A stretch of 35,242 bases of DNA from Isotricha intestinalis. Lineage: Eukaryota; Ciliophora; Litostomatea; Vestibuliferida; Isotrichidae. Shown here piece by piece: positions 23,047 to 32,052 of this stretch (the first letter of the stretch is position 1; the number at the start of each line of letters is the position of its first letter). The position numbers were made by a program, and so were the translations under genes. The notes below the pieces were generated by a model. It searched no databases. It worked only from the letters and a program-made list of their open reading frames with translations, and was not told where the DNA came from. The stretch covers positions 1-35,242 of the forward strand of contig JAJJLU010003724.1 in NCBI GenBank assembly GCA_023807065.1, written 5' to 3'.

Positions 23047-23652
23047 ATGCCAAGAGCAGCTCGTACAGTTGATACAACGAAAGCAGTAAATATAGCAGGA
23101 ACAACAGGAGTAACAATAAATGCATCTTCAAAACCTAATGCCGTAGCAACTGGTAGATTAACAACACTTTCAACAGGTAAAAGTAGAGGAGCTACACATC
23201 AACGAGGAAATTCAGTTAAAAGATATTCAGGTTCAGGTAGGAAAAGTTCTGGTAGGAGAAAAGGGAGTAGAGGAGGTGGTGGAGGTTCATTACTATGTTG
23301 CTATCTTCTTGTAGGATTATTTACATATTTGTTTGAATGTTGTTATGATTGTTGTTGCAAAGACACTTCAACTGAGGATTACAATAATAACCAAAATAAT
23401 ATTATTGTCAATCCTATGGTTAATCCTAATCCTATGGTTAGTCCTGTTGTTAATCCTAATCAAGGGTATGTTCCTGTCTCTCAATCTATCATCCCTCAAC
23501 AACCTATTGTTGTGCAACCACAAAATGGAATGATGCAACCTATGATGCAACCTATGAATGAACAACCTATTAGTAATCAAAATAATTTTCAACCACAACC
23601 AGATATTGGGTTTACTAATAACCAAGGAGTCGCTCAAATTTATACTAATTAA
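23047..23652 (+). CDS. MPR-family small protein 2: KRYSG motif and Cys cluster (201 aa)
   Basis: Second paralog. The N-terminal 26 residues (MPRAARTVDTTKAVNIAG, then TTGVTINA) are almost identical to those of gene 3. A basic Gly/Ser/Arg patch at about 58-80 contains KRYSGSGRK and a Gly run. It is followed at about 82-105 by a hydrophobic Cys-rich segment (LLCCYLLVGLFTYLF, then ECCYDCCC) that could associate with a membrane or be palmitoylated. The C-terminal half is Asn/Pro/Met/Val/Gln-rich with NPMV and QPM repeats and ends in GFTNNQGVAQIYTN. There is no signal peptide. Codon use is visibly less A/T-biased than in neighbours, suggesting high expression. It is followed 759 bp later by gene 3 on the same strand. 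Function is unknown. Confidence 0.85.
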   Translation: MPRAARTVDTTKAVNIAGTTGVTINASSKPNAVATGRLTTLSTGKSRGATHQRGNSVKRYSGSGRKSSGRRKGSRGGGGGSLLCCYLLVGLFTYLFECCYDCCCKDTSTEDYNNNQNNIIVNPMVNPNPMVSPVVNPNQGYVPVSQSIIPQQPIVVQPQNGMMQPMMQPMNEQPISNQNNFQPQPDIGFTNNQGVAQIYTN

Positions 23653-24411
23653 TATAGTTTTAATTAAGATTTTTCTTTTTTGTTATTTATTTGAAACAAA
23701 TTGCTATTTGATTATATTTATTTTTTTTAAAAGTATACATTTGTGAAAAGCAATTTGAGGAGTTTTCAATAGATTCAATTTTATTCTTAAATTTTTTAAT
23801 TTAATAATATTTATAATATTAATTACAAATATTATATTCAAAATAATAATTCAAAAAAACATTCACAAAAATTATGTTAGTTATTTAATAAAATATATCA
23901 CAATAATATATTAATAAATTTAGATATTAAATATATCTATTATTTCTATTTTCCAACTGAAAATTAATCATAAAAATCAAGAAGAATTTGATCATATAAT
24001 TAATTTAAATTAATTCTAATTCTTTATTAATTGATGATTCTATTTGTTTATAAAATTGTTTAAATATTTTAATATGAACCAAAGAAATTTTATTTAATAA
24101 TTTAACTTGAAAAATAAAAATAAATAAATAATTAAAAAAAATCTTCAATCCTAAATTCGTAGCCGTTATTTAAATTATTCATTTAAAATAAATCAATTCA
24201 AATGAAAAACGATATCATTAAATATGAAAAATAAATATCATACATTTATCATAAAAATTAAATTTTTTGCAAAAAAACTTAATAAAAAATCTAAATCAAA
24301 CAAAAACGATCATAAACTGAAAAATCTATTGAAAATTTAAATAAGAAAAGACCAAAAATAAATCATAAAACATATATAAATTAAAAAACAATTAAAAAAA
24401 AATAAAAAAAA
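23653..24411. promoter_or_regulatory. 759-bp intergenic region upstream of MPR gene 3
   Basis: Contains the presumed 3' end of MPR gene 2 and the promoter of gene 3. The stretch 24134-24180, with TAGCCGTTA at 24160-24168, resembles the upstream region of gene 2. The A/T-rich DNA after it is also loosely similar (AAATAAATATC, later AATTTTTTG), which supports duplication of gene plus promoter as a unit. I see no open frame or structured RNA in the rest. Confidence 0.4.
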
Positions 24412-25227
24412 ATGCCAAGAGCAACTCGTACAGTTGACACAACAAAAGCAGTAAATATAGCAGGAACAACAGGAGTAACAATAAATGCAACACCTACAGT
24501 ACAAGTATCAACACCAGAAGTGGTTCAACCAACAGTAACTCAAGTAGTAAAGGAACCAGAACCAGTAGTAGTTCAAGAAGTAAAAAAACCAGAAGTGGTT
24601 CAACCAACAGTAGTAAAGGAACCAGAACCAGTAGTAGTTCAAGAAGTAAAAAAACCAGAAGTTGTTCAACCAACAGTAGTAAAGGAACCAGAAGTAGTTA
24701 AACAAACAGAACCAGTAAAGCAAACAGAAGTTAAAACAACAACAAAAACAGAAACTAAGCCAGCAGTATCAACAGCGGCCCCATTAACTTCTGTTACACA
24801 AGAAGCCCCTAAATCTAATGTGGCAAAGGGAGTCACAGCAGCAATATCAACTCCAAGTAAGGTAACAGCTGTTCATGAAAGAGGTGCTACAACTAAAAGA
24901 TATTCAGGAAAAGGCAGAAAAGCAAAAACTACTACATCAATGAGTGAAGAGGATAAGCAAAAATCAGCTGAACTCATTAAATGTTGTTGTATGCTTTGTT
25001 ATGCTTGTTGTAAAAGTTTATGTGAAGAAGAAGAAGAAGTGGCTCCTCAGGGACAACCTATGATGAATACTTCTCCTATGTATGTTTCTTCTAATCAAGT
25101 TTATACACAACCTGCTATGAATGGTGTCTCTCCTACCCAACCAGTTGTCATGCAACCTATGTATCAACAACAACAACAAGGAGTAGGATTTACAAATAAT
25201 CAAGGTGTTGCACAAATTTATAAGTAA
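24412..25227 (+). CDS. MPR-family small protein 3: Val/Glu/Pro repeats, KRYSG motif and Cys cluster (271 aa)
   Basis: Third paralog. The N-terminus (MPRATRTVDTTKAVNIAG, then TTGVTINA) matches gene 2. Residues about 35-105 are a Val/Pro/Glu/Lys/Gln repeat (VVQPTVVKEPEPVVVQEVKK) encoded by DNA-level tandem units. A Thr/Ala/Lys segment is followed by the shared basic motif (TTKRYSGKGRK, about 162-172), a Cys cluster at about 189-205 (CCCMLCYACCKSLC), an acidic run (EEEEE), a Pro/Met/Gln tail and the shared ending GFTNNQGVAQIYK. No signal peptide is seen. The order of N-motif, variable repeat, basic motif, Cys cluster, acidic or polar spacer and tail is conserved between copies 2 and 3 while the repeats differ completely. 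A scaffold or membrane-associated structural protein is a guess; no known family is recognised. Confidence 0.85.
   Translation: MPRATRTVDTTKAVNIAGTTGVTINATPTVQVSTPEVVQPTVTQVVKEPEPVVVQEVKKPEVVQPTVVKEPEPVVVQEVKKPEVVQPTVVKEPEVVKQTEPVKQTEVKTTTKTETKPAVSTAAPLTSVTQEAPKSNVAKGVTAAISTPSKVTAVHERGATTKRYSGKGRKAKTTTSMSEEDKQKSAELIKCCCMLCYACCKSLCEEEEEVAPQGQPMMNTSPMYVSSNQVYTQPAMNGVSPTQPVVMQPMYQQQQQGVGFTNNQGVAQIYK
24514..24690. repeat. In-frame tandem repeat (units of 75 and 66 bp) in MPR gene 3
   Basis: Units begin with CCAGAAGTGGTTCAACCAAC at 24514 and 24589; a third begins at 24655 with one base changed and is incomplete. The second and third starts are 66 bp apart. The first unit is 75 bp, carrying three extra codons. 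Unit lengths are multiples of three, so the repeat varies without breaking the frame. Near identity at DNA level indicates recent expansion. Confidence 0.9.
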
Positions 25228-25437
25228 ATTTATTTTCAATGTTTTAGAATTTATTTTGTTTGAATTAATTAGTTTAAACTTTTCTTTTTTTTATGTTATA
25301 CAAATTTTAATATATATTCTTTAAAAAATATTTATTTATTTATTTTTTGTGTCTCAAATTAAATTACTGATTTAAGAATGTTTTTTTTATAAAAAACAAT
25401 AAAAAAGGAAATTTGAGAAAAGAATAAATACAAATAA

Positions 25438-26505
25438 TTAATATCTAATTTCATAGACTTCCAATTCGACTAATTGAAATTGTTATTGTCCATTAGTAAT
25501 AGAAAAGTATTTATCTCCATAAGTTTCCGCAACAGTCTACATATTACTTTTTATTTGAAGGAAACAATCAACAATAGTAAGATCACCTCCAAAACCGAAG
25601 AAAGGTCCAAAGTTACTATTACATTCAATGGAATTATCATAATTATTACTATTAAATTTAATATTTGAGTGACTGAAAAAATAAAAGAATTTCTATCTCT
25701 TTTTTTATGTCTGTTTTCACTATCCCATTCTGCTTCTGTATATCCCCCAAATATTTGATTTTTTGTATCTTTACATGAAATTATTGTTGGGGCTTTCCCA
25801 TCACAGTTTCTATGAAAATCTTTTGCTAAATCTCCATCTTCAGTTCCTCTATATATTAATCTTGTATTTTTTTTTTAGGAAATTTAATATTTTTTCCTTT
25901 TGAGATTGTAAGTTTATTATTTTACTATCAATAAAAAATTCAATTTTTTATACTTCAAATGAATTTAATTTATTTACTGTTTTTTTAAGTTCCTTTAATT
26001 CTTTTTCAAAACTTTGGAATTTTTCTATTTTTGAATATACATTTCTTACTTCTGATTTTAATTGATTATTTTCTTTTTCGAATTTTATTACTATTTCTGA
26101 TAAGGAATTTGTCATTGAGATTAAATTTTCTATTTTTTCTGATTGATTCATCGAGGAAAGATTTAATTTTAATTCTATTTTTCCTTTTAGTTTTATTACT
26201 GGAGTAAATTCTATAATAAATGATGAATTATCATATTTTATTATTGAATAATTATTATTGATTAATAATTCATCCATATTCTTTATTACTTCATCAATTG
26301 AATCAAACATTTTAAAATAATTATTTTTTTTTTGTAATTGTTGCAAGGAAAAAGAATTTTCACATTCAGATAAAGACTCATTTTCAAACATTTTAATTTG
26401 TATTTCAGATAAATTTGGATTTGAAAGTTTTAAGGTATAATTTTTTCCTTCAAAATATATTTTTTGTTGTAAAATAAATATTTCTTTTGGAGTAGGAGCC
26501 TCCAT
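25438..26505 (-). pseudogene. Decayed coiled-coil plus TLDc-domain gene
   Basis: The 5' part from ATG at 26505 is open for 185 codons (MEAPTPKEIFILQQKIYFEG) and ends in a coiled coil. It then meets TAA at 25948-25950, but the same frame continues sensibly (KIEFFIDSKIINLQ). After a shift in the A-run near 25866-25876 a TLDc domain appears: LIYRGTEDGDLAKDFHRNCD, FGGYTEAEWDS, then after a second shift near 25640-25665 FGPFFGFGGDLTI, and finally the typical last strand FQLVELEVYEI. Two more stops lie inside it (TAG 25537-25539, TAA 25483-25485). N-terminal region, coiled coil, then TLDc is an architecture I know from expanded protist families. Two frameshifts plus three nonsense codons argue for a pseudogene. 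The 185-residue part could still be expressed alone. It is divergent from the HAD gene, 81 bp away. Confidence 0.75.
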
Positions 26506-26586
26506 TATTTTTATTATACAGATATTTAAATTGGCTATAATGTAATAAATTATATTTAATTGATTGAAAATAAAAAAAAATAATTA

Positions 26587-27300
26587 ATGAATCAAAAGCT
26601 TTTAATTTTTGATTTTGATAAAACAATAATTCAAAATGATGCTATTCACTTTCTTGCACAACATTTTATTCCTGATTTATATAATAAAATGAAAGGTAAT
26701 TTGTATAAAGTAAATGATTGGATTGCATTTAATAATGAAATATTTCAAGAAATGAAAAAAAATAATGTAACAATAGAAAAATTAAAAGAAAAAATGGGAG
26801 AAATTGAATTATCACCAAATTTTAATGAATTATTTTCTTTTTTAAAGAAAAATAAAGATAAATATGATATTAATATAATTTCAGCAGGAAATAAATATTG
26901 TATTTATAATATTTTGCAACATAAAAATTTATTATCTCTTTTTAATAATATTTATGCTGATAATGGAGAAGAAAATAAAGAAAATTTAATTAAAGTTTCT
27001 AGTTTGGGATTTTTAAATTGTGTTGAGTGTTATCCTGCACTTTGTAAAAGTTTAATTTATGAAAAATATTTTAAAGGGAAATATAAACAAAACATTTTCG
27101 TTTGTGATGGGTATAATGATTTTTGTTTGTCTAAAAAATTCAATAAAAATGATATTATTCTTGTTAGAAAAAATCATAATTTATTTCACATTTTATATAA
27201 AAAAAATGGGATCAAGGAATTAAAGTGTAAAGTTAATATTTGGGAAAATGGTTTGGAAGTTTTAAAAGTTTTGGAAAATGAATTAAATTTTTTAATTTAA
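26587..27300 (+). CDS. PHOSPHO-type HAD-superfamily phosphatase (237 aa)
   Basis: All HAD motifs are present. Motif I DFDKTI at residues 9-14 has D9 as presumed nucleophile and D11 as acid/base. Motif II ends in S99 of 'IISAGN', K154 lies in 'ALCKSLIYEKYF', and the motif IV segment is 'VCDGYND' with D174 and D178 as Mg2+ ligands. The segment 'CVECYPALCKS' before the Lys resembles the Cys/Pro-containing signature of the PHOSPHO1/PHOSPHO2 family (putative phosphatase, Pfam PF06888), as does the 237-residue length. Family members hydrolyse small phosphomonoesters such as phosphocholine, phosphoethanolamine or pyridoxal phosphate; the substrate cannot be told from sequence here. It is probably cytosolic, as there is no signal or membrane segment. 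The ATG lies 81 bp from the divergent TLDc pseudogene. Apparently intact. Confidence 0.88.
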   Translation: MNQKLLIFDFDKTIIQNDAIHFLAQHFIPDLYNKMKGNLYKVNDWIAFNNEIFQEMKKNNVTIEKLKEKMGEIELSPNFNELFSFLKKNKDKYDINIISAGNKYCIYNILQHKNLLSLFNNIYADNGEENKENLIKVSSLGFLNCVECYPALCKSLIYEKYFKGKYKQNIFVCDGYNDFCLSKKFNKNDIILVRKNHNLFHILYKKNGIKELKCKVNIWENGLEVLKVLENELNFLI

Positions 27301-27677
27301 TTATATATAATTATAATAAACATCTTTTTATAATTTTTTTTATTTTTTTATTTTATTTATTTTTTTCATATATTTCATTATTTTTTATAAAGTAATTTAT
27401 GTTTTAATGATTATTTATTTTTGAAAAATAATGTTTCATTCCTCAATGATAAAAGTTAAACTAAAATTAAGAGTATAGATTAAAAATAAATTGAATAATT
27501 TTTTATTTTTTCTAATTAATAAATTACAATTTTTTTTAAGATTATTAAATATAAAAAAATAAAATCTATATTATATATATTTTTATATTCATAAACTTTA
27601 AATAATATCATATCAAAAACAAGTAAAATAATTATTTATTATAAAATAAAAGAGTAATAAAAAATATATAAAAGAAT
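27301..27677. other. Convergent intergenic region, nothing recognisable
   Basis: 377 bp between the 3' ends of the HAD gene and the coiled-coil gene. It is strongly A/T-rich with T-runs near the HAD end. No open frame or repeat was seen. Confidence 0.6.
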
Positions 27678-28938
27678 TTAAATTTGGTTATTTTTTTCTT
27701 CATCATTTTCGACATAACTACTAACTTGATTACTTACATTAGAAGATAAATGATGTTGATGTTTAATCATAGGTAATTTATTATTATTATTTTCTAAAGT
27801 TTTAACATTTTTCTGAATTGAAATAGTATTTCTAGTTTTATTTCTAGCACTTAAATTTAATTTATTTATAATATTTGGATTTTTATCTATTTCTTCTTTT
27901 TTAATAACAAAAACAGAATTTTTTTTATCTCTTTCCATTTTTCTTATTTTCATTTCTTTTGCTTGTTCTATTAATTCTATATGATTCTTTAGTCTTTTAT
28001 CAAAACATAATTGTAAATATTTTTCTTGAAGAGCTTTATGAGCTTTTTGATTATTTTTCATTTCTTCATTTTGTACTTCAATTATACTTTTAAATTTCTT
28101 ATTTTCTGTTTTTAATCTTATTAATTCTTCTTTGTCTTTTTTCAATTGTAATTCTTTCACATTTTGAATTTGAATTTTTTGTTCTTTTATTGTTGTTAAT
28201 AATTGATTTATATATACTTCATGTTTATTTATTTCTGAAATATGTCCTTGAATAACTAAATAATCATTATTTATTGTATTATTTAATTCAATTATATTAT
28301 CTTCTTGTTTTAAAATTATTTCTTCTAATTCACTTTTACTTTTTGTTATATTTGATATTTTTTCATTTAATATTATTATTTGTTCTTCTAATTCTTTTAT
28401 TTTTAAATTTTGTTCATTTATTTTTGCTTCTTTTTTTTCATTTTCTTTTATATTTTGTTGCTCTTTTTTTTTTAAATCTAATATTAATTTATTATTTATT
28501 TTTTCTAATTCTTCTGATTTTGATTCTCTTAATTTTTCAAATTGTTCTTTTAATTCTTCATAATCTTTAATTAAATTATCATATATATCTTTTGCTTCTT
28601 CTTTTTCTTTTTCTTCTTCTTTTTTATTTTTTCCTTCTAATTCTTTTCCTTTCTCAAGATTTGATATTTTCATTTCATATTCTTTATTTTTTTTCTTCAA
28701 TGAATTTATTTCTGATTGATATTTACTTTCTAATTCTTTCTCTTTTTGATTAACATCTAAAGATGCTTTCTCATTAATTTGTTTCTTTAAATTTTCATTT
28801 TCTTTTGATAATGAATATTGAACTCCTAATAATTTCTTAATTTCCATATCTTTTGAACTAACTAATTTCTTCAAATCATCTATTGATTGTTCCTAAAAAA
28901 ACAAAAAAAAAAAAATTAAAAAAAAATAAACTTACCAT
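27678..28938 (-). CDS. Long coiled-coil protein, spliced (405 aa)
   Basis: The large exon (28892-27678) has no ATG near its 5' end. Reading upstream, it is preceded by TTTTTAG, a 43-base A/T-rich intron beginning GTAAGT, and then an ATG at 28938-28936 that is itself the last codon before the intron. Joined, the protein starts M-EQSIDDLKKLVSS. An in-frame TAA lies just upstream of the ATG, which supports this start. Residues about 1-300 are nearly continuous heptad-like Glu/Lys/Leu/Ile coiled coil, with Asn and Gln frequent. The C-terminal 100 residues are basic and Ser/Asn-rich. No motor, kinase or membrane segment is present. A cytoskeletal or scaffold role is typical for such proteins but not shown. 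It is convergent with the HAD gene. Confidence 0.82.
28893..28935 (-). other. 43-base intron immediately after the start codon
   Basis: On the minus strand it begins GTAAGT and ends in a T-run followed by TAG. Removing it joins ATG to GAA CAA TCA in the frame of the coiled-coil exon. It is the only intron I can support in the window, and it is short, as in several protist lineages. Confidence 0.75.
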
Positions 28939-29097
28939 TTCGTTTTTAAAAAAATATTAAAATAATAAATACACTTAAAAAATAATTTAAAAAAACTTAA
29001 TTTTGTTAATATTCAAAAATATAATTGAAAAAAGTTAAATATCTCTAGTTTTTCCATTAATTGACTAATATTATTATTTCCTCTAATAATATTAATA

Positions 29098-29985
29098 TTA
29101 AAATATTATTGATTTGTTCTTCCCACATTCAAATTTACATTCTTCATGTTTATTATATTTATTTAAAACAACATTATAAATTTCTTCACCTTCTATTACA
29201 TTATCAGATATTGCATTATGATCATGTCTTAATAATTTTGCATCTTCTCCAAAAAATTTATAAATAAATAATCTTGTTGTATTCAATTGAAGAGAATATT
29301 CTATATGATCTTGAGTTAAATATTTTCTTTTAGAAACAAATTTATACCAATCATAATAATATTGTTCTATAATGTATTTAGATATATTTTTGTTTATTAT
29401 TTTTGCTATAATATATGGTACTATTCTTCCATTTTCTACATAAAAAAAGTCTATTTTTTTAAGAGGATTTCCAACAAAATAATCATCATTAAAATAAATA
29501 AAATTATCAACCATCCCAAATTTTTTAAGTCTCCAGAATTAAATTCAAAAACTGTACATGAAGCACTATCAAATCCAATTAAATCTTTATCTTTAATATA
29601 AATTATTTTTTCTTTTATTTCTTCGATCTTAAAATTTTTACTTTTTCATTTGGCATAACTATAAATATTTTATTAACCCAAGGAATATTTTATAATATTG
29701 AACGAACACAATATTTAATTTCTCCATTATCATTATCCTTTTTTAATTGAGGTATTCCTTTTCTTACTAAATTTTTATCGGATAAATCAATATATTTAAT
29801 TACTATATCAATTTCTAAATCTATTAATGACTCATCTTCAACTTCATAATAACAATTTATATGTCTCAAAATGTCTTTTTTTATTTCACATATTTTATTT
29901 TCTATATTTTTTTCAAAAGAATTAAATTGATGTAATAGGAAAAAAAATATTATATAAATTTTATATTCATAAATTATTATTATTA
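29098..29985 (-). pseudogene. Decayed Stealth-type phosphotransferase gene
   Basis: Stealth-family enzymes (hexose-1-phosphate transferases such as GlcNAc-1-phosphotransferase and bacterial capsule enzymes) have conserved regions CR1-CR4. Here, in order: a hydrophobic stretch (IYIIFFFLLHQF, signal anchor); 'LEIDIVIKYIDLSD' (CR1-like); 'NGEIKYCVRSIL' and 'NIPWVNKIFIVMPNEKVK' (start of CR2); 'IGFDSASCTVFEFNSGDL'; then 'FIYFNDDYFVGNPL' (end of CR2, with the Asp-Asp pair); and 'RHDHNAI' (CR3-like). No CR4 is seen. The pieces are split by an in-frame TAA at 29690-29692 and frame changes near 29636-29646 and 29521-29530, both beside A-runs, and no ATG is in frame at the 5' end. The C-terminal 138 codons (29514-29098) are open. 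Order and spacing fit one gene, now dead. In eukaryotes such enzymes act in the secretory pathway. Confidence 0.72.
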
Positions 29986-30121
29986 TGATAACTATTGCTG
30001 ATAAATTATATTATTAATAGATTATATCTTTGAAAGGATTTTATTACAAATAATTTTCTAATTCTTCTCTAAATCTATATTTTTGTTGTATTATCATTTA
30101 TGTTTCGAGTTTTTTGTTATA

Positions 30122-30278
30122 TTTTTTTCTAATTACAATAAAAGTCATATTAGTACCCTCCCTCATGCAATGAGACCATATTTTTAAGAGGGGGCATTAT
30201 TCCGACTAAAATTTTTTTTTCAAAAAAAACATATAAAACTATCGTTTTGTAATAGGACTTTTACGGTATTAGAAAAAA
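30122..30278. repeat. 157-bp element with imperfect terminal inverted repeats (MITE-like or structured RNA)
   Basis: The left end (30122-30152) and right end (30250-30278, reverse complement) share TTTTTTCTAAT, TAAAAGTC and TATTA in the same order. Inside, at 30156-30194, is an unusually G/C-rich patch: CCCTC pairs with GAGGG, enclosing a perfect small hairpin (CTCAT, loop GCA, ATGAG). No open frame was found. It lies in the 1.07-kb non-coding gap between the Stealth and RING pseudogenes. A short non-autonomous transposon or a folded non-coding RNA would both fit; no clear target-site duplication was found. Confidence 0.5.
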
Positions 30279-31052
30279 TTAATTTATTATTAATTTGATA
30301 TTTCTACAAAGATAAAATATATATAAAAAATAATTAGATAAGAAATTATTAATCAAAAAAGAATTATTAAATAATTTAAATAATTAAGATTCTATAATCT
30401 AATTTAATTGAAGTTATCAATCTTTGAAGCTCAAAATTTATTATATAATAAGAACCTAAAATAGCACCGATTGAAATAGTAATATAAATTTTTAATTCCT
30501 GTTTATTTAATTTCATTCATAACATCTTTAATCTACAACTATAAATTTTTGTTATTCCTTTATAATAAAGATAAAGTTAAATTGATATATAAAAATAATT
30601 TGTTTTGAAAAAGATTTTTTCAAAATATGAAATTTTAACATCATTTTATTATCTTAAAATTCATCTTTTTTTGTTTTTGTTTTTTAAAGTATTGAGATTT
30701 AATTAAATTCTTCATTTTAAAAATTATATTCAATATAAATATAAAATAAAAAAAATATAGAGAAAAACGGTTTTGGTTGTTTCACATAAATCATTTCTAA
30801 ATCAAATATATGATTTCTTGTATTTAGAACAAATGATGATTTTATAAATTCATTTTTGAATAAATTTAATAATTTTATTTATTTGAAAGTAATTTTAATG
30901 ATAAATAGTATAATATGAAAACATAATTAATATAATATTTATATTTATGATTATTCATTTAAATGAAAAAAATATATAACTAAAAAAGTAGAAATAAAAA
31001 CATTCAAAATCAACTAAAAATATAAATTAAGAATAATAATTTTTTAATAAAT
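30279..31052. other. Long intergenic stretch without recognisable content
   Basis: 774 bp of A/T-rich sequence. Apart from a weak AAATCAT/ATGATTT inverted pair near 30789-30815 I see no repeat, no readable domain fragment and no RNA-like fold. Together with 29986-30121 it forms the largest gene-poor gap in the window. Confidence 0.5.
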
Positions 31053-31998
31053 ATGGAACACAAACATTTTAAATGTTATAAATGCCATTATCATAATAAC
31101 TTTTATATTCAAACTCAAACTAAAGGAAGTAAATGTAAACGTTGCAATACTTTCAATTATTTTAAAATTTTTTAGAAGAAATAATGATATTAATGGTAGT
31201 CTTCAAAAAAGAAATATAAGTCCTAGAAGAAATCAAAATGGCTCTTTACTATCATTAAATCAATCCATTAATAGAATAGGAAGAAAAAATAATAATAATA
31301 ATATGAATACTAGAATTCAAAGAAGAAAAGAAAATAAAATTTCATTCCTTCAAAATAGAATAAATAGAATTAATCCAAATTCTTTGATTGATTCTTTTAA
31401 TGATATTTCAATTAATGAAAATTTTTTTGATTTTAATTTTGATAATAATATAAATGATAATTCAAATTTTAATAATATTTATAATAATCGGATTGATAAT
31501 CAATGGAATATTAATTATGATCAAACAATTAATAATAAAATCATTGATTTACCATGGGTGAAAAAAGAAAAATTAACATAGATAATTATGGAAAAGATTA
31601 TAAATATTCTATTTGTCTTGAAAATTGAAAAGACGAAATTCATATTACAAAATGTGAACATATTTTTCATTATAAACGTATCGTGACTGCAATTAAAAAA
31701 AATATTGATGAATGCCCTAATTGTAGAAGTAATCTAATGACAGGAAAAAAAACAAGCGATAAATGAAAGGAATAATCAACAATTTAATAATATTAAATGG
31801 GTTTATCATTTATTCTTCCTTATTCAAGTTATATTACTATTTCCAAATTTATTACAATTAAACTATCACTTTTTAGTTAAAATAGTAGTGTATATTTTAA
31901 TATTGTTACTTAAATTAATTATACCTTTAGTTGCTTTAGTTGATTATTTGAATAAATTTATTTTTTGGATAGTGTATATTTTAATGTTGTTAGTTTAA
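31053..31998 (+). pseudogene. Decayed zinc-ribbon/RING-finger membrane protein gene
   Basis: ATG at 31053 opens MEHKHFKCYKCHYHNNFYIQ with a second Cys pair (CKRC) soon after, a zinc-ribbon-like head as in RNF115/126-type E3 ligases. After a shift at the A/T run near 31170 an Asn/Arg-rich linker is open (SPRRNQNGSLL through NDISINENFF) to a TAG near 31580. A second shift at the A-run near 31560 leads into a RING finger: CLEN, an in-frame TGA where Trp would fit, KCEHIFH, then DECPNCRSNL. The Cys/His order suits a RING-H2 domain. A third shift in the eight-A run at 31745-31752 joins a hydrophobic tail with two membrane-like segments, ending at TAA 31996-31998. Three frameshifts and one nonsense codon make it non-functional. 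Ubiquitin ligase activity is inferred for the ancestor only. Confidence 0.7.
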
Positions 31999-32052
31999 TT
32001 AATTATAGCTTTAGTTGATTATTTAATAAAATTTATTTTTTGGATATTGTTT
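31888..32052. repeat. Direct tandem duplication, about 84 bp, two diverged copies
   Basis: The copy starting GTGTATATTTTAAT at 31888 is repeated at 31972, and both run through TTTAGTTGATTATTT and TTTATTTTTTGGATA. The first copy encodes part of the hydrophobic tail of the RING pseudogene; the second contains its terminal stop and then runs on untranslated. Several substitutions and small gaps separate the copies, so the duplication is not recent. Confidence 0.75.

Noticed and set aside
25474..25668. Short plus-strand frame
   Set aside because: It is antisense to the TLDc remnant, which carries recognisable domain motifs on the minus strand.
27678..28874. Coiled-coil gene starting at a TTG at 28874
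   Set aside because: A spliced ATG at 28938 with GTAAGT...TAG explains the 5' end and keeps the frame.
29061..29601. Plus-strand frames opposite the Stealth remnant
   Set aside because: They are Ile/Tyr/Leu-rich shadows; conserved motifs lie on the minus strand.
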